38,204 nt of DNA, taken from IMG/VR virus record IMGVR_UViG_3300034106_001695, positions 1 to 38,204 of that record; one strand, 5' to 3'. The notes beneath the pieces were generated by a model. The model did not search any database. It was given only the letters and a program-made list of their open reading frames with translations, and was not told the origin of the DNA. Below, piece by piece: positions 30,516 through 36,812 of the stretch. This stretch comes from a virus. How positions within the stretch are numbered: the first letter of the stretch is position 1; the number at the start of each line of letters is the position of its first letter. The position numbers were made by a program, and so were the translations under genes.

Positions 30516-30974
30516 ATGCGCTCCACCTCGATTCTCGGGCTTAATCTGATTAAGAAGTACGAGGGATTGAGGCTCTCAAGCTATCTATGCCCCGCCGGAG
30601 TGCCGACCATAGGCTACGGCTCGACACGCTACCCGAATGGTAAGAAGGTAATCCTCGGCGAAAAGCTGAGCGGCGAAAAGGAAGCAACGCAATTGCTACT
30701 ATCCACACTTGACCCATTCGAGGCAGCCGTCAATAAGCACCTACCTAACCTCAATCAATGCCAGTTCGATGCGCTTGTGTGCTTCGCATATAACGTAGGC
30801 ACAGGCGCGTTGGTTAAGTCAACGCTGCTAAAGAAAGCCAAAGCCAACTCAGCCGACCCGAGCATCCTCGATGAGTTCCTTCGTTGGAACAAGGCAGGCG
30901 GGAAGGTGCTCTCAGGGCTTACAAATCGCCGCCGGGAAGAGGCGAATCTCTATTTCTCACTTTGTAACATTTAG
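30516..30974 (+). CDS. Endolysin, GH24 (T4-type) lysozyme
   Basis: A 152-residue muramidase that cuts peptidoglycan at lysis. Catalytic pattern E16-(x8)-C25-(x5)-T31 matches the GH24 E-D/C-T triad spacing of T4 lysozyme (E11, D20, T26). The segment I-K-K-Y-E-G-L-R-L-S-S-Y-L-C-P-A-G-V-P-T-I-G-Y-G is family-typical, and G-L-x-N-R-R-x-E-E is the C-terminal motif. No signal peptide or membrane anchor is seen, so a holin should release it. A GC-rich hairpin (30990-31004) lies after the gene. Confidence 0.92.
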   Translation: MRSTSILGLNLIKKYEGLRLSSYLCPAGVPTIGYGSTRYPNGKKVILGEKLSGEKEATQLLLSTLDPFEAAVNKHLPNLNQCQFDALVCFAYNVGTGALVKSTLLKKAKANSADPSILDEFLRWNKAGGKVLSGLTNRRREEANLYFSLCNI

Positions 30975-31019
30975 CGCCATCTTGCCCCAACGCCGCGCTG
31001 GCGTGTGCGTATATTGAGT

Positions 31020-31223
31020 ATGCGAAAAAGGGCTACCAAGCAAAGGCGAATACTCGATGTGATTGTGAAGCACTGGCGCGGCACAATCGGTTCGCTGATG
31101 ATTTTGGTATCAATCTTTTTGCTAATCTTCAAAGTGATAACAGCCGAGACATTAACAGCCATAATTGCAGCACTCATAGCCGCAGGATATATCCCAAAAG
31201 CCAAAAGCGATGCAACAGATTAG
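31020..31223 (+). CDS. Small membrane protein, holin candidate, 67 aa
   Basis: I start at ATG 31020; GTG 31005 is an alternative adding five residues. A basic start (M-R-K-R-A-T-K-Q-R-R) is followed by a hydrophobic segment about residues 21-40 (G-T-I-G-S-L-M-I-L-V-S-I-F-L-L-I-F-K) and a second, weaker one at 42-58. Size, basic ends, two membrane segments and location right after the endolysin fit a holin. It overlaps the next gene by 14 nt. Confidence 0.6.
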   Translation: MRKRATKQRRILDVIVKHWRGTIGSLMILVSIFLLIFKVITAETLTAIIAALIAAGYIPKAKSDATD

Positions 31224-31602
31224 AAGAGATACCATCAAAGTAGTGCGCCACAGCAAGCTCAACATTGACACGATGAGCTGGGAGGCTGCTAATGCCGACA
31301 CATCATTCGCCCAGGCGAATCGTGAGAGCTTTCACGCTGTTATGGCGCAACCGCCAAAGCCGAAAGTGCTAACAGCATTCGACACGATTCAGCCGTGTGA
31401 TGTATCTTTATACCCAGCCGCCACGTATTACATCCCGAAAACTCACGCTGTAAGAAAGGAGCCGGAAATGCCAACGCCTATGAATTACGATATACTCGCA
31501 AATGGAATTGTGCTGACATTCACGATGCTGCTTACCATCAAGTATGCGCTCGGATGTGTGCCAGCATGGCGTTCATTAATTGCGGATTTGCGTTCGGTTT
31601 AA
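31210..31602 (+). CDS. Single-pass membrane protein in the lysis cassette, 130 aa
   Basis: Residues 1-90 are soluble, with no signal peptide; a hydrophobic segment about 97-117 (A-N-G-I-V-L-T-F-T-M-L-L-T-I) near the C-terminus should anchor it, followed by a short tail. It could be a second lysis protein (antiholin or spanin-like) but I recognise no family. It ends just before the promoter of the next gene. Confidence 0.5.
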   Translation: MQQIRRDTIKVVRHSKLNIDTMSWEAANADTSFAQANRESFHAVMAQPPKPKVLTAFDTIQPCDVSLYPAATYYIPKTHAVRKEPEMPTPMNYDILANGIVLTFTMLLTIKYALGCVPAWRSLIADLRSV

Positions 31603-31604
31603 CG

Positions 31605-31612
31605 TATCTTTG
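31605..31612 (+). promoter_or_regulatory. Bacteroidota-type promoter just before the PAS-HisKA gene
   Basis: TATCTTTG is a perfect -7 box. TTTG at 31587-31590 is 14 nt upstream, shorter than usual for -33. The start codon 31617 is only 4 nt downstream, so the mRNA would be leaderless or the start lies further in. Confidence 0.6.
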
Positions 31613-31616
31613 CAGC

Positions 31617-32183
31617 ATGGCATCGCTGCACATCCTTGAGTCATCAATTGACCTCTTCTATGTGATTACTGATAAGGATGGCAACATCGTCACCACTAAC
31701 GACCTATTCCGCGAATACTCAAGCCACATAAAGCCCGGCAATATCCTCGACATCGCAGCGCAAGACAGCGACCGCGATGAACTGCTTGCAGCCATTCGCA
31801 AGGCGCAAACCAAATCGCCTGACCCGATTCGGGCATACGCAAAGACCAAGCAGAAGATAAGCTCGGAGCGTTTCAACATGTGGAATGTTTACGCCATTGT
31901 CGATATGCTGCACTTCATCGGCATTCAGCTTGTCGATGTTACTTCCATCTCAAGCCATGAATACGAACGGCAAAAGATGCTGCTCGAAGAGTTCCGCTTT
32001 ACCCTATCGCATGAGCTTCGTCAGCCTTTAACCTCGATCGGCGGCTTGGTGAAGATGATAAACGAGCACACGTGGGCAACCGATCAGGAGCGCGATGGCG
32101 TGATGAAGATGCTCGAAGATAGCGTTGAAAAGCTCGACAATGTGATTCGGCTATTGGTCAAAAAAGCAACGCGGCAATTATGA
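31617..32183 (+). CDS. PAS-HisKA protein lacking a kinase catalytic domain
   Basis: A 188-residue protein. Residues about 8-100 look like a PAS sensor domain (S-I-D-L-F-Y-V-I-T-D-K-D-G-N-I-V-T-T-N, later W-N-V-Y-A-I-V-D-M, G-I-Q-L-V-D-V-T). Residues 117-188 are a HisKA dimerisation and phosphoacceptor domain with the H-box F-T-L-S-H132-E-L-R-Q-P-L-T-S-I. It stops after the second helix of that domain: there is no HATPase with N, G1 and G2 boxes, in this or the next gene. I start at ATG 31617, not 31554. It may form dimers with, or draw phosphate from, a host two-component kinase. The next start overlaps its stop. Confidence 0.8.
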   Translation: MASLHILESSIDLFYVITDKDGNIVTTNDLFREYSSHIKPGNILDIAAQDSDRDELLAAIRKAQTKSPDPIRAYAKTKQKISSERFNMWNVYAIVDMLHFIGIQLVDVTSISSHEYERQKMLLEEFRFTLSHELRQPLTSIGGLVKMINEHTWATDQERDGVMKMLEDSVEKLDNVIRLLVKKATRQL

Positions 32184-32374
32184 GCAACCTACCGGCCACC
32201 GATTGCGAATGCGATGAGCGCTTGGTTAAGGTGCTGGCTGTGTACATAGCCGAGAAGTCAATGCCGATTAAGGTGGCGGGCGATATATTGCTCAACGAGC
32301 TGCGCGATAAAAGCACCTACCTCAAACGATTAAACGAACTTATACTATGCAGCAAAGCAACATCAGCACGTTAA
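32180..32374 (+). CDS. Hypothetical protein, 64 aa
   Basis: ATGA overlap with the previous stop. A small helical protein (L-V-K-V-L-A-V-Y-I-A-E-K, I-L-L-N-E-L-R-D-K) with two Cys near the start (C-E-C). No family recognised. Coupled to the PAS-HisKA gene, it could be its partner. Overlaps the next gene by 28 nt. Confidence 0.55.
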   Translation: MSNLPATDCECDERLVKVLAVYIAEKSMPIKVAGDILLNELRDKSTYLKRLNELILCSKATSAR

Positions 32375-32991
32375 GCCTATTTGCAATATGCCTTTTCCTT
32401 TTGCTGCTATTGCTTCGAACGTGCGGGGCATTGGGCGAGGCTGAAAGCAATGCGATGTACCTGGATTCGCTGAACAATGAGTACGCTGTGCGCATTGCGA
32501 GAGATAGCACGCTCATGTACTCGCAAGGCGTGCAGCTCGCGGCGGCAGGCACCAAGCTGCGAGCCTTGGAGCTGAAAGAGCCGGAGGTGGTGATCAGGTA
32601 CCAAACGCGGACCAAGGTGGTGACGCAAGTAGAACTCGGCGAGACCGTGTACATTGATAGCTTTCCACACTTGCGCCTGCCTCGCACCTTCCATCGGCCG
32701 GGTAAGTGGCTCGAGATAGGTGGGCAAATTAACCGCTTAGGACGGCTTCAGTTGGATTCAATTATCATTCCGGTAAGTTATACCGTTGCAATCGGAGATA
32801 CGCTGCGTAAGGGCTTCCTATCGCGTAAGCGCGATAAGGTGGTAAGGCTTGGCATCGATAATCCATACGTGCATGTCACCGGCATGAACAATATAATCGT
32901 GGCCCAGCCGCCGAAGAAGTGGTATGAGACACGCGCATTCGCTTTCGCGCTTGGCGGGCTTGTTGGTGTCGCAATTGGTCGCGCAAAATAA
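32347..32991 (+). CDS. Membrane-anchored protein, DUF6549-like, 214 aa
   Basis: One strong transmembrane segment at residues about 8-24 (L-S-L-F-A-I-C-L-F-L-L-L-L-L-L), then coil, then R-Y-Q-T-R-T-K-V-V-T-Q-V-E-L-G-E-T-V-Y-I, I-G-D-T-L-R-K-G-F-L and D-N-P-Y-V-H-V-T-G-M-N-N, with a second weak hydrophobic end (F-A-L-G-G-L-V-G-V-A-I-G). This matches a family of membrane proteins frequent in Bacteroidota phages near the lysis genes. It may act as a spanin-like or envelope protein; the role is unproven. Confidence 0.7.
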   Translation: MQQSNISTLSLFAICLFLLLLLLRTCGALGEAESNAMYLDSLNNEYAVRIARDSTLMYSQGVQLAAAGTKLRALELKEPEVVIRYQTRTKVVTQVELGETVYIDSFPHLRLPRTFHRPGKWLEIGGQINRLGRLQLDSIIIPVSYTVAIGDTLRKGFLSRKRDKVVRLGIDNPYVHVTGMNNIIVAQPPKKWYETRAFAFALGGLVGVAIGRAK

Positions 32992-33056
32992 TTGCGTTGA
33001 TTATTAAGCACTTGCGATTTTTTGCGCTGGTGGTTTACTTTTTTCTTTGTTTTAGT

Positions 33057-33087
33057 ATTGTGAATTCAAAATAAGGATTTACATTTG
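33057..33087 (+). promoter_or_regulatory. Bacteroidota-type promoter
   Basis: TACATTTG at 33080-33087 with ATTG at 33057-33060 (one off TTTG), 19 nt between. It starts the early/replication block. The gap 32992-33108 holds nothing else that I can identify. Confidence 0.65.
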
Positions 33088-33108
33088 TCAAACAAAACAA
33101 TCACAGCC

Positions 33109-33300
33109 ATGACAACAGCAATTGAAGTAACCAAAGAAATTCGCTCAGACATTTTCAAATCAATTATTGAAACACAAAATCTAATCGATAAAGAAAATGC
33201 GTATTCTGAAGATTTGCGAAAAAAAGATGTTGTAGAACAATATATCGCGCACTTAGCGAATTTGAATCAATACTTAATCGATGGGTATATTCCCCTATAA
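33109..33300 (+). CDS. Hypothetical small helical protein, 63 aa
   Basis: I start at ATG 33109, downstream of the promoter; a TTG at 33085 overlaps the -7 box and is unlikely. The protein (M-T-T-A-I-E-V-T-K-E-I-R-S-D-I-F-K, ...Q-Y-I-A-H-L-A-N-L) looks helical and soluble, is AT-rich in DNA, and has no known domain. It has its own promoter and terminator, so it is an independent small transcript. Confidence 0.6.
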   Translation: MTTAIEVTKEIRSDIFKSIIETQNLIDKENAYSEDLRKKDVVEQYIAHLANLNQYLIDGYIPL

Positions 33301-33315
33301 TTTTACTAACCTTAA

Positions 33316-33340
33316 GGGGGCCTAACCGCCCCCATTTCTT
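33316..33340 (+). terminator. Hairpin terminator
   Basis: GGGGGC (33316-33321), loop CTAACC, GCCCCC (33328-33333), then ATTTCTTTCT. A strong stem with a broken T-run. Confidence 0.7.
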
Positions 33341-33365
33341 TCTAAACTTTTACACCTTTATACAC

Positions 33366-33677
33366 ATGAACACACCAGAACTATCACCAGCGACAACCTT
33401 CAAGAATTGGAAGGGCACAGAATTTTTTCACTACAACCACCTCACCGGCACAATGGTCATGGTTGTAAATGACGGCTGCATCAAGGGCCTTTACACCCGA
33501 TGCGACAGCCAAGCCGCAAACCTTGCACGCCAGTATCACCGCTCGATGGAGCACGGCGTGGCACCTGAGAAGCGCATCTATGACCCTTGCAATATGGAAG
33601 AATTCCATAATCAGTTTGCATTCGTCACTGAATACCTTCACGAACAATCAACTCAAGCACTTTTAACCTCAATTTAA
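33366..33677 (+). CDS. Hypothetical protein, 103 aa
   Basis: A soluble protein with F-K-N-W-K-G-T-E-F-F-H-Y-N-H-L-T-G-T-M-V near the start, and E-E-F-H-N-Q-F-A-F-V-T-E-Y-L at the end. It has conserved-looking aromatic and His residues but no family I know. It precedes the putative ssDNA-binding gene by 9 nt, so is likely part of the replication/recombination block. Confidence 0.6.
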   Translation: MNTPELSPATTFKNWKGTEFFHYNHLTGTMVMVVNDGCIKGLYTRCDSQAANLARQYHRSMEHGVAPEKRIYDPCNMEEFHNQFAFVTEYLHEQSTQALLTSI

Positions 33678-33686
33678 TCTTTAATC

Positions 33687-34334
33687 ATGAAAGCACCAGT
33701 AAACTCAGGCGGAAGTCAAACCCGCCAAATCGCACCCGAAGGCGCATATCCTGCGCGCTGCTACCAAATCATTGACAAGGGCACAACCTTCGATGAAAAG
33801 TGGGGCAACAAAAAACGCAAAGTTCAATTCCTCTTTGAACTGCCAACCGAGACCGCTGTGTTCAGCGAGGACAAAGGCGAACAGCCGTTCTACGTGAAGG
33901 GCGTGTTCAACCTAACAATGGGCGAGAAGGCATCCCTTCGCAAGTTCATCGAGTCATGGATTGGCAAGAAGCTCACCGATGCGCAAGCCGCTGACTTCGA
34001 CATCACCAAGCTACTCGGACATCCCGGCATGATTAACATCGCACACAATGGCAAAGAGGACCGAGTGTATGCCAACATCATGGGTATCTCTCCGCTGCCG
34101 AAGGGCCTTACTTGCCCGCCTGCCATCAACGAGCTGCTGGCCTATGACACAACCGAGCACAATGCTGAGGTATTCGCAAAGCTGCCTGAGTTCCTTCAGG
34201 AAGATATTCGCAAGAGCGATGAATGGATTGCGCGAACTACCGCCAAGCCAGCTGTGCCAGCTCCAACATGGGAAGCATCTGCCACAGACTTCGATTCACT
34301 ATTTTCAGAGTCAGACGATAAGACTCCATTCTAA
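33687..34334 (+). CDS. Putative ssDNA-binding/recombination-associated protein
   Basis: A 215-residue protein with P-E-G-A-Y-P-A-R-C-Y-Q-I-I-D-K-G-T near residues 19-35, K-R-K-V-Q-F-L-F-E-L, then L-R-K-F-I-E-S-W-I-G-K-K-L-T and an I-S-P-L-P-K-G-L-T-C-P-P segment. This is the layout of a family of phage proteins encoded beside recombination exonucleases and sometimes annotated as single-strand binding proteins (OB-fold plus acidic tail). The C-terminus is acidic, D-F-D-S-L-F-S-E-S-D-D-K-T-P-F, as in SSBs, where that tail recruits partners. This tail feature supports the call. Function remains inferred. Confidence 0.7.
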   Translation: MKAPVNSGGSQTRQIAPEGAYPARCYQIIDKGTTFDEKWGNKKRKVQFLFELPTETAVFSEDKGEQPFYVKGVFNLTMGEKASLRKFIESWIGKKLTDAQAADFDITKLLGHPGMINIAHNGKEDRVYANIMGISPLPKGLTCPPAINELLAYDTTEHNAEVFAKLPEFLQEDIRKSDEWIARTTAKPAVPAPTWEASATDFDSLFSESDDKTPF

Positions 34335-34345
34335 TTTCTAACCAC

Positions 34346-34383
34346 AAAAAAAGCCCGGCATACACACTATAGCCGGGCTTTTA
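34346..34383. terminator. Bidirectional hairpin terminator
   Basis: AAAAAAAGCCCGGC (34346-34359), a 12-nt loop, GCCGGGCTTTT (34372-34382). The A-run upstream and T-run downstream would stop transcripts from either side. Confidence 0.85.
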
Positions 34384-34397
34384 CTAATACAAAACAC

Positions 34398-35021
34398 ATG
34401 AACAGTATCGCAAAGATAACAATTCCTATCGAGAAATTGTATCAATCAATAAATTCTACCGAGACATTAAATGCTCAGAGGCTAACGGCTAACATTCAGC
34501 CAATCGAAAGCCCAAACCAATACACCGCCGCATCCAACGCCATCGCTCAGGTTAACGCTGCTGTTAAGGCAATTCAGGATGCGCGTAAGATGGTCACCGG
34601 TCCGCTCGATGCCTACAAGAAAGAACTCATGCGCATAGAGTCAGATGCCACCGAACCTCTCCAGGCTTTCATCGCATCGACCAAAGCTGAGATGCTGAAG
34701 TACACAGCCGAGCTTAATCGCAAGCAGCAAGAAGAACAAAAGCGCATACAGGAGCAATCCCGCTCGATGGCCGACTTGACCGATCAGCTCGCTGATGTAA
34801 GCATCCAGCACAGCCACATCAAAGGCATTCGCACAATCCGCCGCACTCGCATCACTGGCGAAGTGGATTGGATGAAGGTGCTCAGTGTCCTGTTCGGTTC
34901 GGGAATGTACAAGCCCGAAGACCTCACGCAGAACTTGCTCAAGGCAATGGAAAAATGCGGCGTTACCGCCATCGCTGGCATCGAGATTTACGAAGAACAA
35001 ATACAAACCATAACACGATAA
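34398..35021 (+). CDS. Coiled-coil phage protein of the recombination module, 207 aa
   Basis: Long coiled coil about residues 50-125 (Q-V-N-A-A-V-K-A-I-Q-D-A-R-K, E-L-N-R-K-Q-Q-E-E-Q-K-R-I-Q-E-Q). The end has R-R-T-R-I-T-G-E-V-D-W-M-K-V-L-S and C-G-V-T-A-I-A-G-I-E-I-Y, a C-terminal module with the I/V-P-G-I/V-x-V/I-Y-E ending seen in phage proteins next to ssDNA-annealing genes. I think it is a recombination accessory factor. It ends 3 nt before the next ATG. Confidence 0.6.
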   Translation: MNSIAKITIPIEKLYQSINSTETLNAQRLTANIQPIESPNQYTAASNAIAQVNAAVKAIQDARKMVTGPLDAYKKELMRIESDATEPLQAFIASTKAEMLKYTAELNRKQQEEQKRIQEQSRSMADLTDQLADVSIQHSHIKGIRTIRRTRITGEVDWMKVLSVLFGSGMYKPEDLTQNLLKAMEKCGVTAIAGIEIYEEQIQTITR

Positions 35022-35024
35022 AAC

Positions 35025-35240
35025 ATGCCAACTAAAATGACAGCAGTTGAATGGCTGCGACTAACCATTCAAAACAAGCTCGCCTCCGAAATGGGGCCTT
35101 TCTTTGCAGAGGCATTCGAAACCGCCAAGGTAGTTGAGCGGGAGTACATGATGCAGATGTATTCAGCCGGAAAGCTCGAAGGCATAAAAGAAGGTCCGCA
35201 AACAGCTAACGAATATTTTACCGAGACATTCAACTCATGA
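35025..35240 (+). CDS. AVEWL-family small protein, 71 aa (complete copy of 3-113)
   Basis: Begins M-P-T-K-M-T-A-V-E-W-L-R-L, contains A-K-V-V-E-R-E-Y-M-M-Q-M-Y-S-A-G-K-L-E-G-I-K-E-G and ends E-Y-F-T-E-T-F-N-S. It is a family of small Bacteroidota phage proteins of unknown function. Its stop overlaps the exonuclease start (ATGA). Where the left copy has the two-gene insert, here the two genes are directly joined, so this is likely the ancestral arrangement. Confidence 0.75.
   Translation: MPTKMTAVEWLRLTIQNKLASEMGPFFAEAFETAKVVEREYMMQMYSAGKLEGIKEGPQTANEYFTETFNS
35128..35227. repeat. Terminal overlap, right arm (matches 1-100)
   Basis: Identical by eye to the first 100 bases. Match ends where the 101-516 insert begins in the left copy. 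Confidence 0.95.
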
Positions 35241-35827
35241 CACGCGAAGAATACATCAACTACCCAGCGATAAGCGCAAGCCGCATCAAGCGGCACTACA
35301 CCGGAGACATCAGCTATGCTAAGGCATCGCTTAACTACGGCAAGGATTTTCATTACTCACTGCTTGAATGCGAGTATGAGACAATGGGCGATGCAGTGCG
35401 CAACACCTACGATGCAATTCACCAGGTCGAGTTGCTTGGTGAGCTGTTCGACAAAAGCGAGAAGGAGCGCATCGTTGTCACTGAGCTTACCTTCGGGGAT
35501 AAGACCGTGCTCGCCAAAGGTGCGATGGATATATGCTGGGATGACATGAAGATTATCGCTGATGTGAAGACCACAACGGCGAAGAACCTGCAAGCCTTTG
35601 CCGATGACATGATAAAGCACTTCAACCATGTGCAGGCTGTGTGGTACTGCATGCTGATGGGCTGGGATCCGAAAGACTTCTACTACATCGGAGTGCCTCC
35701 AAAGGTTAAGAAGTCGGGGCAGTTCAAAGACCTCTACCTCTACCGCCATAACCAGCAAGAGCTTGACCATGCTTACGAGCTAATCGCAGGCTTTCTCAAT
35801 CAATTCGATGGCAACTATGGGAAGTAA
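35237..35827 (+). CDS. PD-(D/E)XK exonuclease, second reading of 517-1107
   Basis: Same 196-residue nuclease as at 517, with two residue differences (N8 and I12 here, T8 and V12 there) and 15 silent base changes, all before 35534. Catalytic residues (D98, D109, K111, Q133) are the same. This copy follows the AVEWL gene directly without the insert. I take it to be a strain variant of the same locus, not a second gene. Confidence 0.85.
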   Translation: MTREEYINYPAISASRIKRHYTGDISYAKASLNYGKDFHYSLLECEYETMGDAVRNTYDAIHQVELLGELFDKSEKERIVVTELTFGDKTVLAKGAMDICWDDMKIIADVKTTTAKNLQAFADDMIKHFNHVQAVWYCMLMGWDPKDFYYIGVPPKVKKSGQFKDLYLYRHNQQELDHAYELIAGFLNQFDGNYGK

Positions 35828-36437
35828 GCGACACGGCCAGCTGGTCATCGATTACGTTGTTGAGTATTACTCGCACACCAAGACGGCAGAGATCGCCAAA
35901 GTGCTTGGCATATCTGAGTCGAGCGTTTATAACATCGCATTCAGGCTCGGGCTAAAGAAAGCGCCTGAGTACCTCAGCGAAATACATGGCGCAATGGTGA
36001 AAATGGCTGGCAAAAGACACCGATTCACTAAAGGCCACACCCCTTGGAACAAAGGCGTGAAAGGCAACAACAATGCACCCGAGTATACGCACTTTAAGAC
36101 TGGCCACATTCCAGCAAATTACAAGCCTGTGGGCTGGACTCGCATCGATGCTGAAGGCTATCACTGGACAAAGGTTAAGGAAGGGCTCAATGGCTGGGTG
36201 ATGACTCACCGGCTTGCCTGGGAAATCGAGAACGGACCAATCCCGAAAGGCAAATTCCTTCGCTTCATCGATGGCAATAAGGAGAACTGGCAAATCGAGA
36301 ACCTCATGCTGGTAGATCGCGAAAGCAACATGCGACTTAATACCATACATCGCTATCCTGAAGAGCTCAAATCAACAATGAAAATTCTTTCTAAACTAAA
36401 ACGTAAACTAAAAAATCATGGCAAGGAACAAGATTGA
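35808..36437 (+). CDS. HNH endonuclease, second reading of 1088-1717
   Basis: Identical 209-residue protein to that at 1088-1717: N-terminal helix-turn-helix, then HNH core with H134-R, D155-G and N165-L, Phe at 153. See that entry for details. The same 20-nt overlaps with both neighbours are present. Confidence 0.8.
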   Translation: MATMGSKRHGQLVIDYVVEYYSHTKTAEIAKVLGISESSVYNIAFRLGLKKAPEYLSEIHGAMVKMAGKRHRFTKGHTPWNKGVKGNNNAPEYTHFKTGHIPANYKPVGWTRIDAEGYHWTKVKEGLNGWVMTHRLAWEIENGPIPKGKFLRFIDGNKENWQIENLMLVDRESNMRLNTIHRYPEELKSTMKILSKLKRKLKNHGKEQD

Positions 36438-36630
36438 ACACCTAAGAGACCACCTATTCGAAGTAATCGAAATGCTTAAAGATGGTGACATGGAAATCGA
36501 AAAGGCGAAAGCCATCACTGATGTGGCTCAGACCATAATCAACTCTGCAAAGGTTGAGGTAGATTTCATCAAGACAGTACACGGCAATGGCTCGGACTTT
36601 ATACCAATGGATAAAAGACTGGACGCATGA
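36418..36630 (+). CDS. Conserved small helical phage protein, second reading of 1698-1910
   Basis: Identical to the 70-residue product at 1698-1910, in the same arrangement between the HNH gene and the 61-residue gene. Confidence 0.75.
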   Translation: MARNKIEHLRDHLFEVIEMLKDGDMEIEKAKAITDVAQTIINSAKVEVDFIKTVHGNGSDFIPMDKRLDA

Positions 36631-36812
36631 AAAAGCAGACGCGTTTATTAGTTCAATTTGTTAGCGATGATCCATTTGGAGGAAAGCTTGAAGAGCTGGG
36701 TATATTTAAAACACCTGACGAAGCTTTTAAGGCTGCTATGCCTTACATGAATGATATCACAGTAAAGGCGATTTTTATAAATCATGACAAACAGTGGTTT
36801 CAAATATCATGA
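36627..36812 (+). CDS. Hypothetical protein, second reading of 1907-2092
   Basis: Identical to the 61-residue product at 1907-2092, with the same ATGA overlaps on each side. Confidence 0.6.
   Translation: MKKQTRLLVQFVSDDPFGGKLEELGIFKTPDEAFKAAMPYMNDITVKAIFINHDKQWFQIS

Noticed and set aside
30975-31004. Hairpins between endolysin and holin candidate as a terminator
   Set aside because: Stems are GC-rich (for example 30990-31004) but no T-run follows, so transcription probably continues into the next gene.
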